DNA of 14,484 nucleotides, from contig DITZ01000082.1 in assembly GCA_002422985.1 (NCBI GenBank), forward strand, positions 1 to 14,484. Reading direction: 5' to 3'. The DNA comes from Sphingomonadales bacterium UBA6171 (GTDB lineage Bacteria > Pseudomonadota > Alphaproteobacteria > Sphingomonadales > Sphingomonadaceae). Below the pieces are notes generated by a model. It had not been told where the DNA came from and did not search any database. It was given only the letters and a program-made list of their open reading frames with translations. This document shows positions 6,671 through 14,196 of this stretch, piece by piece. Position 1 is the stretch's first letter. Each line of letters opens with the position of its first letter. Made by a program: the position numbers and the translations under genes.

Positions 6671-7135
6671 ATGACGGATACCCGCGCCCTTCGGGATGCC
6701 TTTGGCTGTTTCGCCACGGGCATCACCATCGTGACCAGCTTTGATGCTGATCGGGACCCGATCGGTTTCACGGCCAACAGCTTCACGTCGGTATCGCTCG
6801 ATCCGCCGCTGCTGCTGGTGTGCCCCGGCAAATTCACCGCCAGCCTGCCCTGCATCCGCACGGCCGGCGTGTTCGGGGTGAATGTGCTGGCATCCGATCA
6901 GCGCGACGTGTCGGAACGCTTCGCCCGGCCGGGGGCAGACCGTTTTGCCGACGCCAATTGGGTGAAGGCCGAATCGGGCGTGCTGCTGCTGGAAGGCGCC
7001 TGCGCCAACTTCGCCTGCTCCACCATGATGGAGGTGGACGCCGGCGATCATATGGTGCTCATCGGCCGCATCGACAGCTTCCGCTCGGCGGAGGAACGCG
7101 ACCCGCTGCTCTATCTGCGCGGCCGCTATGTCTGA
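6671..7135 (+). CDS. Flavin reductase family protein (FMN-binding, split-barrel)
   Basis: The product is about 154 residues, typical of the short NAD(P)H:flavin oxidoreductases such as the small components of two-component monooxygenases. Visible family marks are RDAFGCFATGITIVTS at the start, then FTANSFTSVSLDPPLLLVCP, the flavin-binding strand-loop, FGVNVLASDQ, and the late GDHMVLIGRI strand. It would reduce free FMN or FAD with NAD(P)H and pass it to a partner oxygenase. No oxygenase gene is in the window, so the partner is unknown. It lies 42 nt after the PaaG-like gene on the same strand and may be co-transcribed with it. Its last 10 bp overlap the 3' end of the convergent EamA gene. Confidence 0.88.
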   Translation: MTDTRALRDAFGCFATGITIVTSFDADRDPIGFTANSFTSVSLDPPLLLVCPGKFTASLPCIRTAGVFGVNVLASDQRDVSERFARPGADRFADANWVKAESGVLLLEGACANFACSTMMEVDAGDHMVLIGRIDSFRSAEERDPLLYLRGRYV

Positions 7136-8043
7136 ACTTCTGGTGCCTGAATTTCTGGGACCTGAGTTTTTGGCTGGCGCAGCGCGATAATCAGGCCGAC
7201 GATCGCCACAACCGCGCCCAGCGCGGCCAGCGGCGACCAGCGATAGCCTTCCGCCATCGTGGAAATGGCCATGGCGATGATGGGGATGGGCACGCCCGTC
7301 CAGGCGGCCTCTGCCGGGCCAATGGCACGGATGAGGTCGAAATAGAGCGCAAAGGCAATCGCGCTGGCAAATATGCCCAGATAGAGGAGGCCGATCAGAT
7401 ATTCCGGCCGGGCATCCCATTGCGGCGGGCCGGCGACGGCAAAGGCAAAAACCGCGTTCATCGCCGACCCCATAAGCATCGCCCAGCCCAGCCCGGCCAG
7501 CGGCGGAATCGCCAGTGCGCGCGGCGTTGCCTGCAACACATTGGCAATGCTTGCCGAACAGATCGCCAGCGCCACCAGCGTCAGCCCCACCATGGTCCCG
7601 GCCCGGTCGCCGGGAAAGCTGAGCTGCTGATAAAAAAGCATCCCGACGCCCGCTATGCCCAGCGCTGAACCGAGCAGAAAGCGGCGCGAGATATGGCGGC
7701 CAAGGAAAATCCCGGCCAGCACCGCATTGGGCACCATCAGCAGCGCAAAGGCCACCGCCGGGATGCCGGACGGAATATAAAGCTCTGAGCGGTAAACAAG
7801 ATTGAAGTTCACCATGAACTGGAACAGGCCCATCGCCGCGGCAAAAATCGCCGCCTCGCGCGGCAGTTTCAGCGGAATGCCGCGCCACAGGCACCAGAAT
7901 ATCAGCACAAGGCCGCCCGTGAGGAAGCGATAGGTGACCGACCAGCTGGGGTTCACCACCGCCAGCTGATCCTTGATGACGAACCAGGTCGTGCCCCAGA
8001 TGAGCGCAACGATGGAAAATTGCAGGATGGCGCGGGCGTTCAC
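7126..8043 (-). CDS. EamA/DMT-superfamily membrane transporter
   Basis: The product is about 305 residues. It shows two EamA repeats and about ten hydrophobic segments, from SIVALIWGTTWFVIK near the start to AALGAVVAIVGLIIALRQ near the end. The signature WGTTWFVIK and the small-residue-rich helices are typical of drug/metabolite exporters; the substrate cannot be told from sequence. The start is GTG at 8043-8041, which overlaps the TGA of the upstream threonine aldolase as GTGA, indicating translational coupling. Longer in-frame extensions inside the aldolase gene are rejected as polar and Ala/Gly/Arg-rich. The C-terminus after the last helix is a short cytosolic tail with a five-residue repeat (TQVPE, IQAPE, VQT). 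Confidence 0.88.
   Translation of the reverse strand: MNARAILQFSIVALIWGTTWFVIKDQLAVVNPSWSVTYRFLTGGLVLIFWCLWRGIPLKLPREAAIFAAAMGLFQFMVNFNLVYRSELYIPSGIPAVAFALLMVPNAVLAGIFLGRHISRRFLLGSALGIAGVGMLFYQQLSFPGDRAGTMVGLTLVALAICSASIANVLQATPRALAIPPLAGLGWAMLMGSAMNAVFAFAVAGPPQWDARPEYLIGLLYLGIFASAIAFALYFDLIRAIGPAEAAWTGVPIPIIAMAISTMAEGYRWSPLAALGAVVAIVGLIIALRQPKTQVPEIQAPEVQT
7137..7175 (-). repeat. Degenerate 15-bp repeat at the 3' end of the EamA gene
   Basis: On the plus strand the units AACTTCTGGTGCCTG and AATTTCTGGGACCTG, then a partial AGTTTTTGG, follow each other directly from 7136. They encode the TQVPE-IQAPE-VQT tail of the transporter on the minus strand and start just after the stop of the flavin reductase gene. 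Confidence 0.6.
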
Positions 8044-9053
8044 AGCGCGGCCAGCGCCTGCGCCAGCGCGGCTATGGCCTCCGCGCTCTGATCCCAGCGC
8101 AGCACGAAGCGCGCGGCATCGTCGCCCAGCAGCTCCCAATCATAAAATCCGAACCCCTGTGTCCGCAGCTGCGCCTTTTCGCCGGGCGTCAGGCGCAGAA
8201 ACAGCGCATTGGCCTCCACCGGATAGAGGAGCCGCCGGGGAACGGTGGCGGCAATCCGCGCGGCCGCCGCATTGGCGGCCCGCGCATTGTCGAGCCAGGG
8301 CCCGTCCTCCACCATCGCCAGCAGCTGCGCGGCGGCGAATCGGCCCTTGGAGGGCATCATGCCGCCGCGTTTGCGGCGAATCGGCAGGGTTTCCGCCAGC
8401 GGCGCATCGAACACCACAATCGCCTCGGCCGACATGCCGCCATTTTTGATCGCCCCGAAGGACAGGATATCCACCCCCGCCCGCCAGCTGATGTCGGCCG
8501 GATGGCAGCAAAGATGCGCCACGGCATTGGCAAAGCGCGCGCCATCCATGTGCAGCTTCAGGCCGCGGCCATGCGCCCAGTCGGCCAGCGCCGCCACATC
8601 ATCGGGCCGATATACCGTGCCGCATTCGCTGGCCTGCGTGATGGTGAGCGCGGCCGCCGGCACCTGATGCACATCGCCCCGCCGGCGGCTGGCGGCAGTT
8701 TCCAGCGCGTCCACTCCCAGCCTGCCGTTGGCGCCGGGCACCAGAATATGGCTCGCCCCGCCGGTGAAGAAGGACACCGCGCCCGCCTCGTCCACCTCGA
8801 TATGCGCGTCCTGATGGGCATAGATGCCACCCCAGGGCGGCACGATGGCGGCCAAAGACAGGGCATTGGCGGCGGTGCCCGATGGCACCGCAAAAACCCG
8901 CACCGGCGCGGCAAACAGCGCGGAGAAGGCCGCGTCCAGCCGCCTGCTCCAGTCGTCGGCGTCATAGCCGGCCGGATGCGGGCCGGCGGCACCGGCGACA
9001 GCCTTCAGGATGGCGGGGTGGACCCCGGCTGCGTTATCGGAATGGAAATCCAT
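8040..9053 (-). CDS. Low-specificity L-threonine aldolase family protein (PLP enzyme)
   Basis: The product is about 337 residues, of the beta-eliminating lyase / threonine aldolase family (fold type I). Visible are the start MDFHSDNAAGVHP, a phosphate-binding PSGTAAN loop (57-63), TQASECGTVY (139-148), LHMDGARFANA (167-177) whose D170 should bind the pyridine nitrogen, and the PLP-lysine segment SFGAIKNGGM (K203). This variant of the lysine motif, rather than the SKGLGAP form of E. coli LtaE, is common in the Pseudomonas/alphaproteobacterial branch. It should split threonine or allo-threonine to glycine and acetaldehyde in the cytosol. It lies 99 bp after dnaB and overlaps the EamA gene by 4 bp. 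The partner transporter may export an amino acid or product; this is inference. Function is likely but other beta-hydroxy amino acids are possible substrates. Confidence 0.88.
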   Translation of the reverse strand: MDFHSDNAAGVHPAILKAVAGAAGPHPAGYDADDWSRRLDAAFSALFAAPVRVFAVPSGTAANALSLAAIVPPWGGIYAHQDAHIEVDEAGAVSFFTGGASHILVPGANGRLGVDALETAASRRRGDVHQVPAAALTITQASECGTVYRPDDVAALADWAHGRGLKLHMDGARFANAVAHLCCHPADISWRAGVDILSFGAIKNGGMSAEAIVVFDAPLAETLPIRRKRGGMMPSKGRFAAAQLLAMVEDGPWLDNARAANAAAARIAATVPRRLLYPVEANALFLRLTPGEKAQLRTQGFGFYDWELLGDDAARFVLRWDQSAEAIAALAQALAAL

Positions 9054-9152
9054 GGCCGACGCGATAGCAGGCGGCGGCGTCCATGCCAGCGCGAAAAACT
9101 GCGCGCGACGAAACGGCGCCGTGCGCGCCGCCTTTTCGACCAGGCGAGCGGA
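9054..9152 (-). other. dnaB-aldolase spacer
   Basis: This gap of about 100 bp holds a weak GC-rich hairpin downstream of dnaB on the minus strand (GGCGC / GCGCC near 9113-9127) followed only by GTTTCG, and a GCGCG/CGCGC pair around an AGTTTTT run near 9089-9106. Neither is a convincing terminator, so read-through from dnaB into the aldolase is possible. Confidence 0.3.
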
Positions 9153-10646
9153 TCAGACGGCAGATTCGGCAAGGTCGGAAAAACGGGTGGAGGCGCCATC
9201 GAAGGCCACGTCGATGCTGCCGGTGGAGCCATGGCGATTCTTGGCAACGATGATCGTCGCCTTGCCCTCGGCATGCTGGAAACGGGCCTTCCATTCGGTA
9301 TATTTTTTCATTGCGGCCGCGTCATTTTCATCGCTGGGCTGCGGCGGCTCCTTGAACCGCTCATAATATTCCTCGCGGAACACGAACAGCACGATGTCGG
9401 CGTCCTGCTCGATACTGCCCGATTCGCGCAGATCCGAAAGCTGCGGAATCTTGTCGTCGCGGCTCTCCACCGCCCGGCTGAGCTGCGAGAGCGCCAGCAC
9501 GGGCACGGCCAGTTCCTTCGCCAGCGTTTTCAGCCCGCGCGAGATTTCGCTGATTTCATTCACCCGGTTGTCATTGGCGCGGTTGCCGCTGCCCGACAGC
9601 AGCTGGAGATAATCCACGACTATCAGCCCAATATCATGCCGCCGCTTCAGTCGCCGCGCCCGGGCGCGCAGGCCCGCGATGGTCAGCGCCGGCGTGTCGT
9701 CGATAAACAGCGGCAAATCCTCGATTTCCTGCGCCGCGCGCACGAACTCGTTGAACTCCTGCTGCTGCAATTGTCCGCTGCGAATCTTGTGCGACGGCAC
9801 GCCGGAGCGTTCGACAAGGATACGGTTGGCCAGCTGGTCCGCCGACATTTCCAGGCTGAAAAAGGCCACCGCCGCGCCGTTCGGCCCGATGTCACCGGCG
9901 CGCCTGTCCAGCATGTGGCGGTTGCCGGCGGCGAACGCGATATTGGTGGCGAGCGCGGTTTTCCCCATGCCCGGCCGGCCGGCCAGAATGATGAGATCAG
10001 ACCGCTGCAAGCCGCCGATGCGGCTGTTGAGGTGGGTGAGGCCGGTGGTGACGCCCGAAAGCCCGCCGCCCGCGCGCCGGGCAGCCGCGGCAAGGTTGAT
10101 CGCGGTTTCGGCGGCCTTTTTGAAGGCAACGCCCTGATTGCTCGCCTCGCCGGTTTCCGCGACCTTGTAGAGCGCGGCTTCGGCAGCCTCGATGCGGCCC
10201 TTCGGGCTGATTTCGGTCGAGGTGTCGGTGGCGGACTGCACCAGATCGGCCCCCACCCGCACCAGCGCGCGCAGCAGCGACAGATCGTAAATCTGCCGGG
10301 CGCAGTCCCGCGCGGCGATCAGCACGCCGGGGTCTTCCGTCATCCGCAGCAGATAGGCCGCACCACCCACTTCCGCGAGCCGCTCGTCCCGTTCAAACAG
10401 CGGGCGCAGCGTCACCGGGTTGGCGACCCGATTCGCGTCGATAACCGTGCGCAGCTGCGCATAGATGCGGCCATGCAGCGGTTCGTAGAAATGCTGCTCC
10501 TCCAGAAAGCCCATCACATCTTCGAGCAGCCGGTTTTCCAGCATGATGGCGCCCAGCAGCAGCTTCTCCGCCTCGATATTGAAGGGGAGGGCGGATGCGG
10601 GCGAATCCGCGCCGCTGATGACGGTGAGGGTGGGACTGGTTGCCAT
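9153..10646 (-). CDS. dnaB: Replicative DNA helicase DnaB
   Basis: The product is about 497 residues, full length for DnaB. The N-terminal domain starts LPFNIEAEKLLLGAIMLEN (20-38) and forms the primase-interacting collar. The RecA-like motor follows, with TGLTHLNSRIGGLQRSDLII, Walker A GRPGMGKT (223-230), SLEMSADQLANRIL with the H1a glutamate, and Walker B LIVVDYLQLL (D345). Further on are LALSQLSRAVE, the SDLRESGSIEQDAD block and the arginine-finger loop KNRHGSTG. It is the ring helicase that unwinds the fork ahead of DNA polymerase III. There is no intein and no frameshift. A perfect DnaA box lies about 80 nt upstream. The start ATG (10646-10644) has only a weak ribosome site. It follows the lpoA-like gene by 96 bp on the same strand. 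Confidence 0.97.
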   Translation of the reverse strand: MATSPTLTVISGADSPASALPFNIEAEKLLLGAIMLENRLLEDVMGFLEEQHFYEPLHGRIYAQLRTVIDANRVANPVTLRPLFERDERLAEVGGAAYLLRMTEDPGVLIAARDCARQIYDLSLLRALVRVGADLVQSATDTSTEISPKGRIEAAEAALYKVAETGEASNQGVAFKKAAETAINLAAAARRAGGGLSGVTTGLTHLNSRIGGLQRSDLIILAGRPGMGKTALATNIAFAAGNRHMLDRRAGDIGPNGAAVAFFSLEMSADQLANRILVERSGVPSHKIRSGQLQQQEFNEFVRAAQEIEDLPLFIDDTPALTIAGLRARARRLKRRHDIGLIVVDYLQLLSGSGNRANDNRVNEISEISRGLKTLAKELAVPVLALSQLSRAVESRDDKIPQLSDLRESGSIEQDADIVLFVFREEYYERFKEPPQPSDENDAAAMKKYTEWKARFQHAEGKATIIVAKNRHGSTGSIDVAFDGASTRFSDLAESAV

Positions 10647-10727
10647 GGGCGACCGCTTGTGCCGCAGCCGGCGGGCGGCGGCTAGCGACCGGCGAAAATT
10701 GAGGTCCGGACTCTTTTGTGAATCCCG

Positions 10728-10736
10728 TGTGGATAA
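10728..10736 (-). promoter_or_regulatory. Perfect DnaA box upstream of dnaB
   Basis: The minus strand reads TTATCCACA, identical to the strong E. coli consensus box. It ends 81 bp before the dnaB start. Five bases further towards dnaB is TTCACA, a 5/6 match to a -35 hexamer, but no good -10 follows at the usual spacing. A GAATC (GANTC) site, the CcrM methylation target of alphaproteobacteria, lies at 10720-10724. The box could place dnaB under direct DnaA control; that is inference. Confidence 0.65.
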
Positions 10737-10742
10737 GTGCGC

Positions 10743-12029
10743 TCAGAAGCCGGTGGGGGCGGGCGACACGGTGGCAAAGCCCTGCGGCCCCACCTGCTGC
10801 ACCTCCAGCCCGCGCTCCGCCACGTTGGACCGGAAGCGGAACACGCCGTCAACGCCAGCGAAACCCTTGGCATCATTCAGGATTGCGGCCGGGAAGGGCG
10901 TGCCAAGCTGCCAGCCCGCGCCCGCACTGCTGATGGCGAGCAGCATGGCATCATAGGACAGGCTGGCAAGCCGCGACGGCGCGCCGCCAAAGCGCGCCCG
11001 ATAGCGGCTGGCCATCGCGTTGAAGCGCTGATCCGGCACGGCGGCGAACAGCGCGCCTTGCAGGCCCGGCACCGCGCGCAGGCCCGGCTCATTGTTCCAA
11101 AGCTCGGTGCCCAGCAGGATGGTGCTGCCGTGCGCCACGCCATAGCGCGCCAGATGCGGCAGAAAGGCGGTGGCGATGCTGCCCGAATCGGCGATCATCA
11201 GCGCCTCGAAATTCACCGGCGCGGTTTTCGATTGCACCGGGGCGATCGTGCCGTCCGGCCGGCGCACGGCGGCACCCGCCGCCTTGGTGCGGCCATCAAA
11301 ATCCGTAACGGTGCGCGCGGCAGGCGCAAGGGCCGCCGGCGTGCGGGCGAAATTCGTCACGGCAACCACCTGCCCGCCCGCGCCATGCACGGCGCGGGTG
11401 AAGGCCACCGCCGAACGCTGGCCATAGACGCCATTGGGCACCAGGGCGGCAAAGCGGCGGGTGCCGCGCGCGGCCGTCCAGTTGACCACCCGCTCAACCG
11501 ACTGCCCCGGCTGGAAGCCGAGCACATAGACCGGGCCACCGGCAACGGCGGCGTCGTTGGAGAAGCTGAGGACCGTCACCCCCTTGGTGGCGGCCGCCGC
11601 GCGCACGGCGGCCACATCATTGGCAAGCAGCGGCCCCAGGATCAGCTCCGCGCCATCCCCCATCGCCTTGCGGGCGGCAGCAGCCGGACCCATGGCGGCG
11701 GTGTCATAGCTGGTGAGCCGCACGCCCGATTTTTTCGTGTCGGCCAGCGCCATGGTGGCGGCGTTGGAAAGGCTGATGCCCACGGGCGCGTTCGGCCCGG
11801 TCAATGGCACCAGAATGGCGATGCGGTGCTGCGCGCCGGGCGCGGCCATCACCGGCTTTTCCGCCGCCACCGGCGGCGGCGGGGCGGCGGCCACGGGGGC
11901 CTTCTGGCGCGGCGCGCAGGACGCCAGCAACATCATGGTGCCGGCCAGCACCGCAACCGGCAGGGAAAGCCCGCGCCGCCTGGACAGCGCTGCCGGTTCG
12001 AAGCTTGCAACCATCGGTATCGACGCCAT
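10743..12029 (-). CDS. LpoA-like lipoprotein, penicillin-binding-protein activator with periplasmic-binding fold
   Basis: The product is about 428 residues. The signal peptide ends in a lipobox LASC with cysteine 38; alanine at +2 favours the outer membrane. A short Ala/Pro linker (44-54) leads into a periplasmic-binding-protein fold of type I: HRIAILVPLTGPNAPVGISL, ELILGPLLANDVAAV, VTVLSFSNDAAVAGGPVYVL, FAALVPNGVYGQRSAVAF, LLGTELWNN and the closing YDAMLLAISS. E. coli LpoA, which activates PBP1a in peptidoglycan synthesis, has the same C-terminal domain after a TPR-rich N-terminal domain. The TPR part is absent here, as in other alphaproteobacterial forms. Neighbouring rsmI and yraN support the family, since yraM (lpoA) sits between them in E. 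coli. Activation of a PBP has not been shown for this short form. ATG 12029 has GGGGTG upstream; ATG 12014 is an alternative. Confidence 0.8.
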   Translation of the reverse strand: MASIPMVASFEPAALSRRRGLSLPVAVLAGTMMLLASCAPRQKAPVAAAPPPPVAAEKPVMAAPGAQHRIAILVPLTGPNAPVGISLSNAATMALADTKKSGVRLTSYDTAAMGPAAAARKAMGDGAELILGPLLANDVAAVRAAAATKGVTVLSFSNDAAVAGGPVYVLGFQPGQSVERVVNWTAARGTRRFAALVPNGVYGQRSAVAFTRAVHGAGGQVVAVTNFARTPAALAPAARTVTDFDGRTKAAGAAVRRPDGTIAPVQSKTAPVNFEALMIADSGSIATAFLPHLARYGVAHGSTILLGTELWNNEPGLRAVPGLQGALFAAVPDQRFNAMASRYRARFGGAPSRLASLSYDAMLLAISSAGAGWQLGTPFPAAILNDAKGFAGVDGVFRFRSNVAERGLEVQQVGPQGFATVSPAPTGF

Positions 12030-12039
12030 AGATCACCCC

Positions 12040-12975
12040 ATGAACCGGCCCGCAACGTCGCGGGGGCGCGTGATTCGCCCGCTCGCACCCAAAAAGGGGC
12101 ATGAGATCGGCGAAGCTGCGGCGAGCGGCCAAGAAGCGGACGCCCTGTCGCCCGGCCTCTATATCGTGGCCGGGCCGATCGGCAACCTGCAAGACCTGTC
12201 ACCCCGCGCCGCGCGGTGGCTGCGCTGCGCCGATCTGATTGCCTGCGAGGATACGCGGGTGACCGCCAAGCTGCTGCGCGCCGCCGGCAGCGACCGGCCG
12301 ATGCAATGCTATCATGATCACAGCGCGCCGGACGTGGCCGAAGCGCTGCTGGCGCGGATGGCGCGCGAGGCGGTGGCGCTGGTGTCAGACGCCGGCACGC
12401 CACTCATCTCCGATCCCGGCTATGGGCTGGTGCGGGCGGCACGGTCGCGGGGCATCGTTGTTACCACGGCGCCCGGTCCCTGTGCGGCGATTGCGGCGCT
12501 CAGCCTTTCGGGCCTGCCATCCGATCGCTTCCTGTTCGCCGGCTTCCTGCCGCCCAGGCCGGTCGCCCGCCGCCGGGCGCTGGCCGAACTGGCGGGCCTG
12601 CGCGCGACGCTGATTTTCTATGAAAGCGGGCCGCGTCTCGCCGCCATGCTGGCCGACGGGCACGCCATGCTGGGCGCGCGTGAAGCCGTGGTGGCGCGCG
12701 AACTGACCAAGCTGCACGAAACGGTGGAATCCGGCACGCTTGCCGAACTGGCGGCGCGGTTTGCCGCCGCCGAACCGGCAAAAGGCGAGATTGTCGTGCT
12801 GATCGGCCCCGGTTCGGCCGCGGTCGCGTCCGGCGCGGATGCGGTGGAAACGGCGCTCAGCGAAGCGCTGAAGAGCATGAAGATGGGGCAGGCGGTCGCC
12901 AGCGTGTCCGCCGCACTGGGGGCACCGCGTGACGATGTCTATGCGCTGGCGCTGCGGCTGAAGGGCAAGGCATGA
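12040..12975 (+). CDS. rsmI: 16S rRNA (cytidine1402-2'-O)-methyltransferase RsmI
   Basis: The product is about 311 residues from ATG 12040. The tetrapyrrole-methylase fold shows LYIVAGPIGNLQDLSPRAA (40-58), CEDTRVTAKLL (69-79), VSDAGTPLISDPGYGLVRAA from residue 115, then TTAPGPCAAIAALSLSGLPS, FLFAGFLPP and TLIFYESGPRL. It methylates the 2'-oxygen of C1402 in the ribosomal P site, using S-adenosylmethionine. About 35 residues precede the conserved start and have no clear role; GTG 12070 would trim ten of them. Neither start has a good ribosome site. Only 10 bp separate ATG 12040 from the start of the divergent lpoA-like gene. The stop overlaps the yraN start as ATGA. Confidence 0.94.
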   Translation: MNRPATSRGRVIRPLAPKKGHEIGEAAASGQEADALSPGLYIVAGPIGNLQDLSPRAARWLRCADLIACEDTRVTAKLLRAAGSDRPMQCYHDHSAPDVAEALLARMAREAVALVSDAGTPLISDPGYGLVRAARSRGIVVTTAPGPCAAIAALSLSGLPSDRFLFAGFLPPRPVARRRALAELAGLRATLIFYESGPRLAAMLADGHAMLGAREAVVARELTKLHETVESGTLAELAARFAAAEPAKGEIVVLIGPGSAAVASGADAVETALSEALKSMKMGQAVASVSAALGAPRDDVYALALRLKGKA

Positions 12976-13328
12976 CGCGGGACCGGCGGTTAGCCGAAAG
13001 ACGGGGGCGGCGGGCGGAAACCATCGCCGCCTGGTGGATGCGCCTGCACGGCTGGCAGATTCTGGCGCGCCGCAAGCGGCTGTGGATGATCGAGGTGGAC
13101 ATCATCGCCCGGCGCGGCGACGTGCTGGCGCTGGTGGAGGTGAAGCAGCGCGCCACCATCGACGCTGCCATTGCCGCGGTCTCACCCGATGCGCTGCGCC
13201 GGCTGTCGCGCGCGGCGCATCAACTGGCGACCGAGGCCAATGCGCGCGGCGAGCGGCTCTCGGCGCGTGTCGATCTTGTCGCACTGGTGCCGCGCGGCCT
13301 TCCGCGCCATATTCCGCAGATCGGCTGA
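12972..13328 (+). CDS. yraN: YraN/UPF0102 family, nuclease-like protein
   Basis: The product is about 118 residues, the usual size. Family marks are GRRAETIAAWWMRLHGWQIL (12-31), then a metal-dependent-nuclease-like core: E41-x-D43 in IEVDIIARR and E56-x-K58 in LALVEVKQR, which together match the PD-(D/E)xK pattern. The role is unsettled; homologues are always near rsmI or rnhB, and nucleic-acid processing is suspected. It overlaps rsmI by ATGA, so the two are translated together. The family is sure, the function is not. Confidence 0.92.
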   Translation: MTRDRRLAERRGRRAETIAAWWMRLHGWQILARRKRLWMIEVDIIARRGDVLALVEVKQRATIDAAIAAVSPDALRRLSRAAHQLATEANARGERLSARVDLVALVPRGLPRHIPQIG

Positions 13329-13344
13329 TTCCGGCCGGCTGAAA

Positions 13345-14154
13345 ATGGGGGACGCATTGGACCGGCTGGTTGCAATCGGGCTTCTGGAAGACGCAGACAT
13401 CGCGCTCGATTCGGCCGCGATGGAGCTGGCCGCGGCAGACCGGGTCCACCGCGACCTGACCGTGGCGCGCGGCCAGATGGATGATATGGCCGCAAGGCTC
13501 GCCGCCCGCGCCAAAAACAGCATGGCCGGCCGCCGGGCCGCGGCGATCGCCGGGCTGCTGGCCGGCACCGAGGGCTTCAACGGCGACAATAACAGCTATG
13601 ACGCGCCGCAGAACGCCGATTTCCTCGCCATGCTGGACCGGCGCATGGGCCTGCCGATAAGCCTGTCCATCCTCTATGTCGCGCTCGCCCGCCGGCTGGG
13701 GTGGGAGGCGGCGATCCTGGGCGTGCCCGGCCATGTGCTGGTCGCCATCGGCGGATCGGGCAGCCGGGTGGTGATCGATCCGTTCAACAACGGCAATGTG
13801 GTGGAAAAGGCCGGCATCGCCGCGCTGGTGCAGCGCGCGCTGGGGCCGCAGGTGGCCCTGACGCCGGACCATGTGCAGCCGCTGTCCAACCGCGCGGCGC
13901 TGGTGCGGCTGGTCAGCAATCCCGCCAGCCGCGCGCTGCGCGCCGGCGACGAGGCCCGCGCGCTCACCCTTTATCGGCGGATGACGCTGATTGCTCCCGA
14001 CATCTCCTCGCTGTGGTGGGAACGTTCCCGGCTGGAACGGCGGGCCGGCGACATATCCGCCGCGCGCCGCTCGCTGGCCGCCATGGCCGAAACCACGCAC
14101 GACCCGGCGCTGATGGAGCGGATTCGTGCGGCGCAGGAGGCGCTGGCACGATAG
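13345..14154 (+). CDS. SirB1/transglutaminase-like family protein with TPR-like tail
   Basis: The product is about 269 residues from ATG 13345. The central part, FNGDNNSYDAPQNADFLAML (78-97) then RRMGLPISLSILYVALARRLG and LGVPGHVLV, is the SirB1 transglutaminase-like domain. The residue that would be the catalytic cysteine is not seen; the site reads LPISLSILY. A histidine (H130) and an aspartate (D145, in VIDPFNNG) remain at the expected places. Residues about 190-265 form TPR-like helices (LRAGDEARALTLYRRMTLI, then SSLWWERSRLERRAGDISAA). Most likely it is a non-catalytic binding protein. It starts 16 nt after yraN and lies just before gshB, so it probably belongs to the same transcript. The ribosome site is weak. 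Upstream in-frame codons overlapping yraN encode an implausible N-terminus. Confidence 0.85.
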   Translation: MGDALDRLVAIGLLEDADIALDSAAMELAAADRVHRDLTVARGQMDDMAARLAARAKNSMAGRRAAAIAGLLAGTEGFNGDNNSYDAPQNADFLAMLDRRMGLPISLSILYVALARRLGWEAAILGVPGHVLVAIGGSGSRVVIDPFNNGNVVEKAGIAALVQRALGPQVALTPDHVQPLSNRAALVRLVSNPASRALRAGDEARALTLYRRMTLIAPDISSLWWERSRLERRAGDISAARRSLAAMAETTHDPALMERIRAAQEALAR

Positions 14155-14196
14155 TCTGCATTGACCCGCTGGTGAGCCTCCCCCAAAGCAGCGCCT

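Noticed and set aside
5816..7135. PaaG-like and flavin reductase genes considered as part of a phenylacetate degradation cluster
   Set aside because: No epoxidase, ligase or thiolase genes are in the window, and the pair alone does not define that pathway.
9153..10646. Intein or insertion in dnaB
   Set aside because: Inteins are frequent in DnaB, but the Walker A and later motifs run on with normal spacing and total length is about 497 residues.
8502..10685. A 727-codon open frame on the plus strand, opposite dnaB and the aldolase
   Set aside because: It is antisense to two strongly supported genes. Its protein is Arg/Gly/His/Gln-rich with no fold-like pattern. Long antisense frames arise from GC-rich third positions.
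11713..12039. N-terminal extension of RsmI from 11713
   Set aside because: It lies fully within the opposite lpoA-like gene and has no methylase similarity.
10737..12104. A 455-codon plus-strand frame opposite the lpoA-like gene
   Set aside because: Its composition is that of an antisense shadow (Arg, His, Gly runs) and it crosses the divergent start region.
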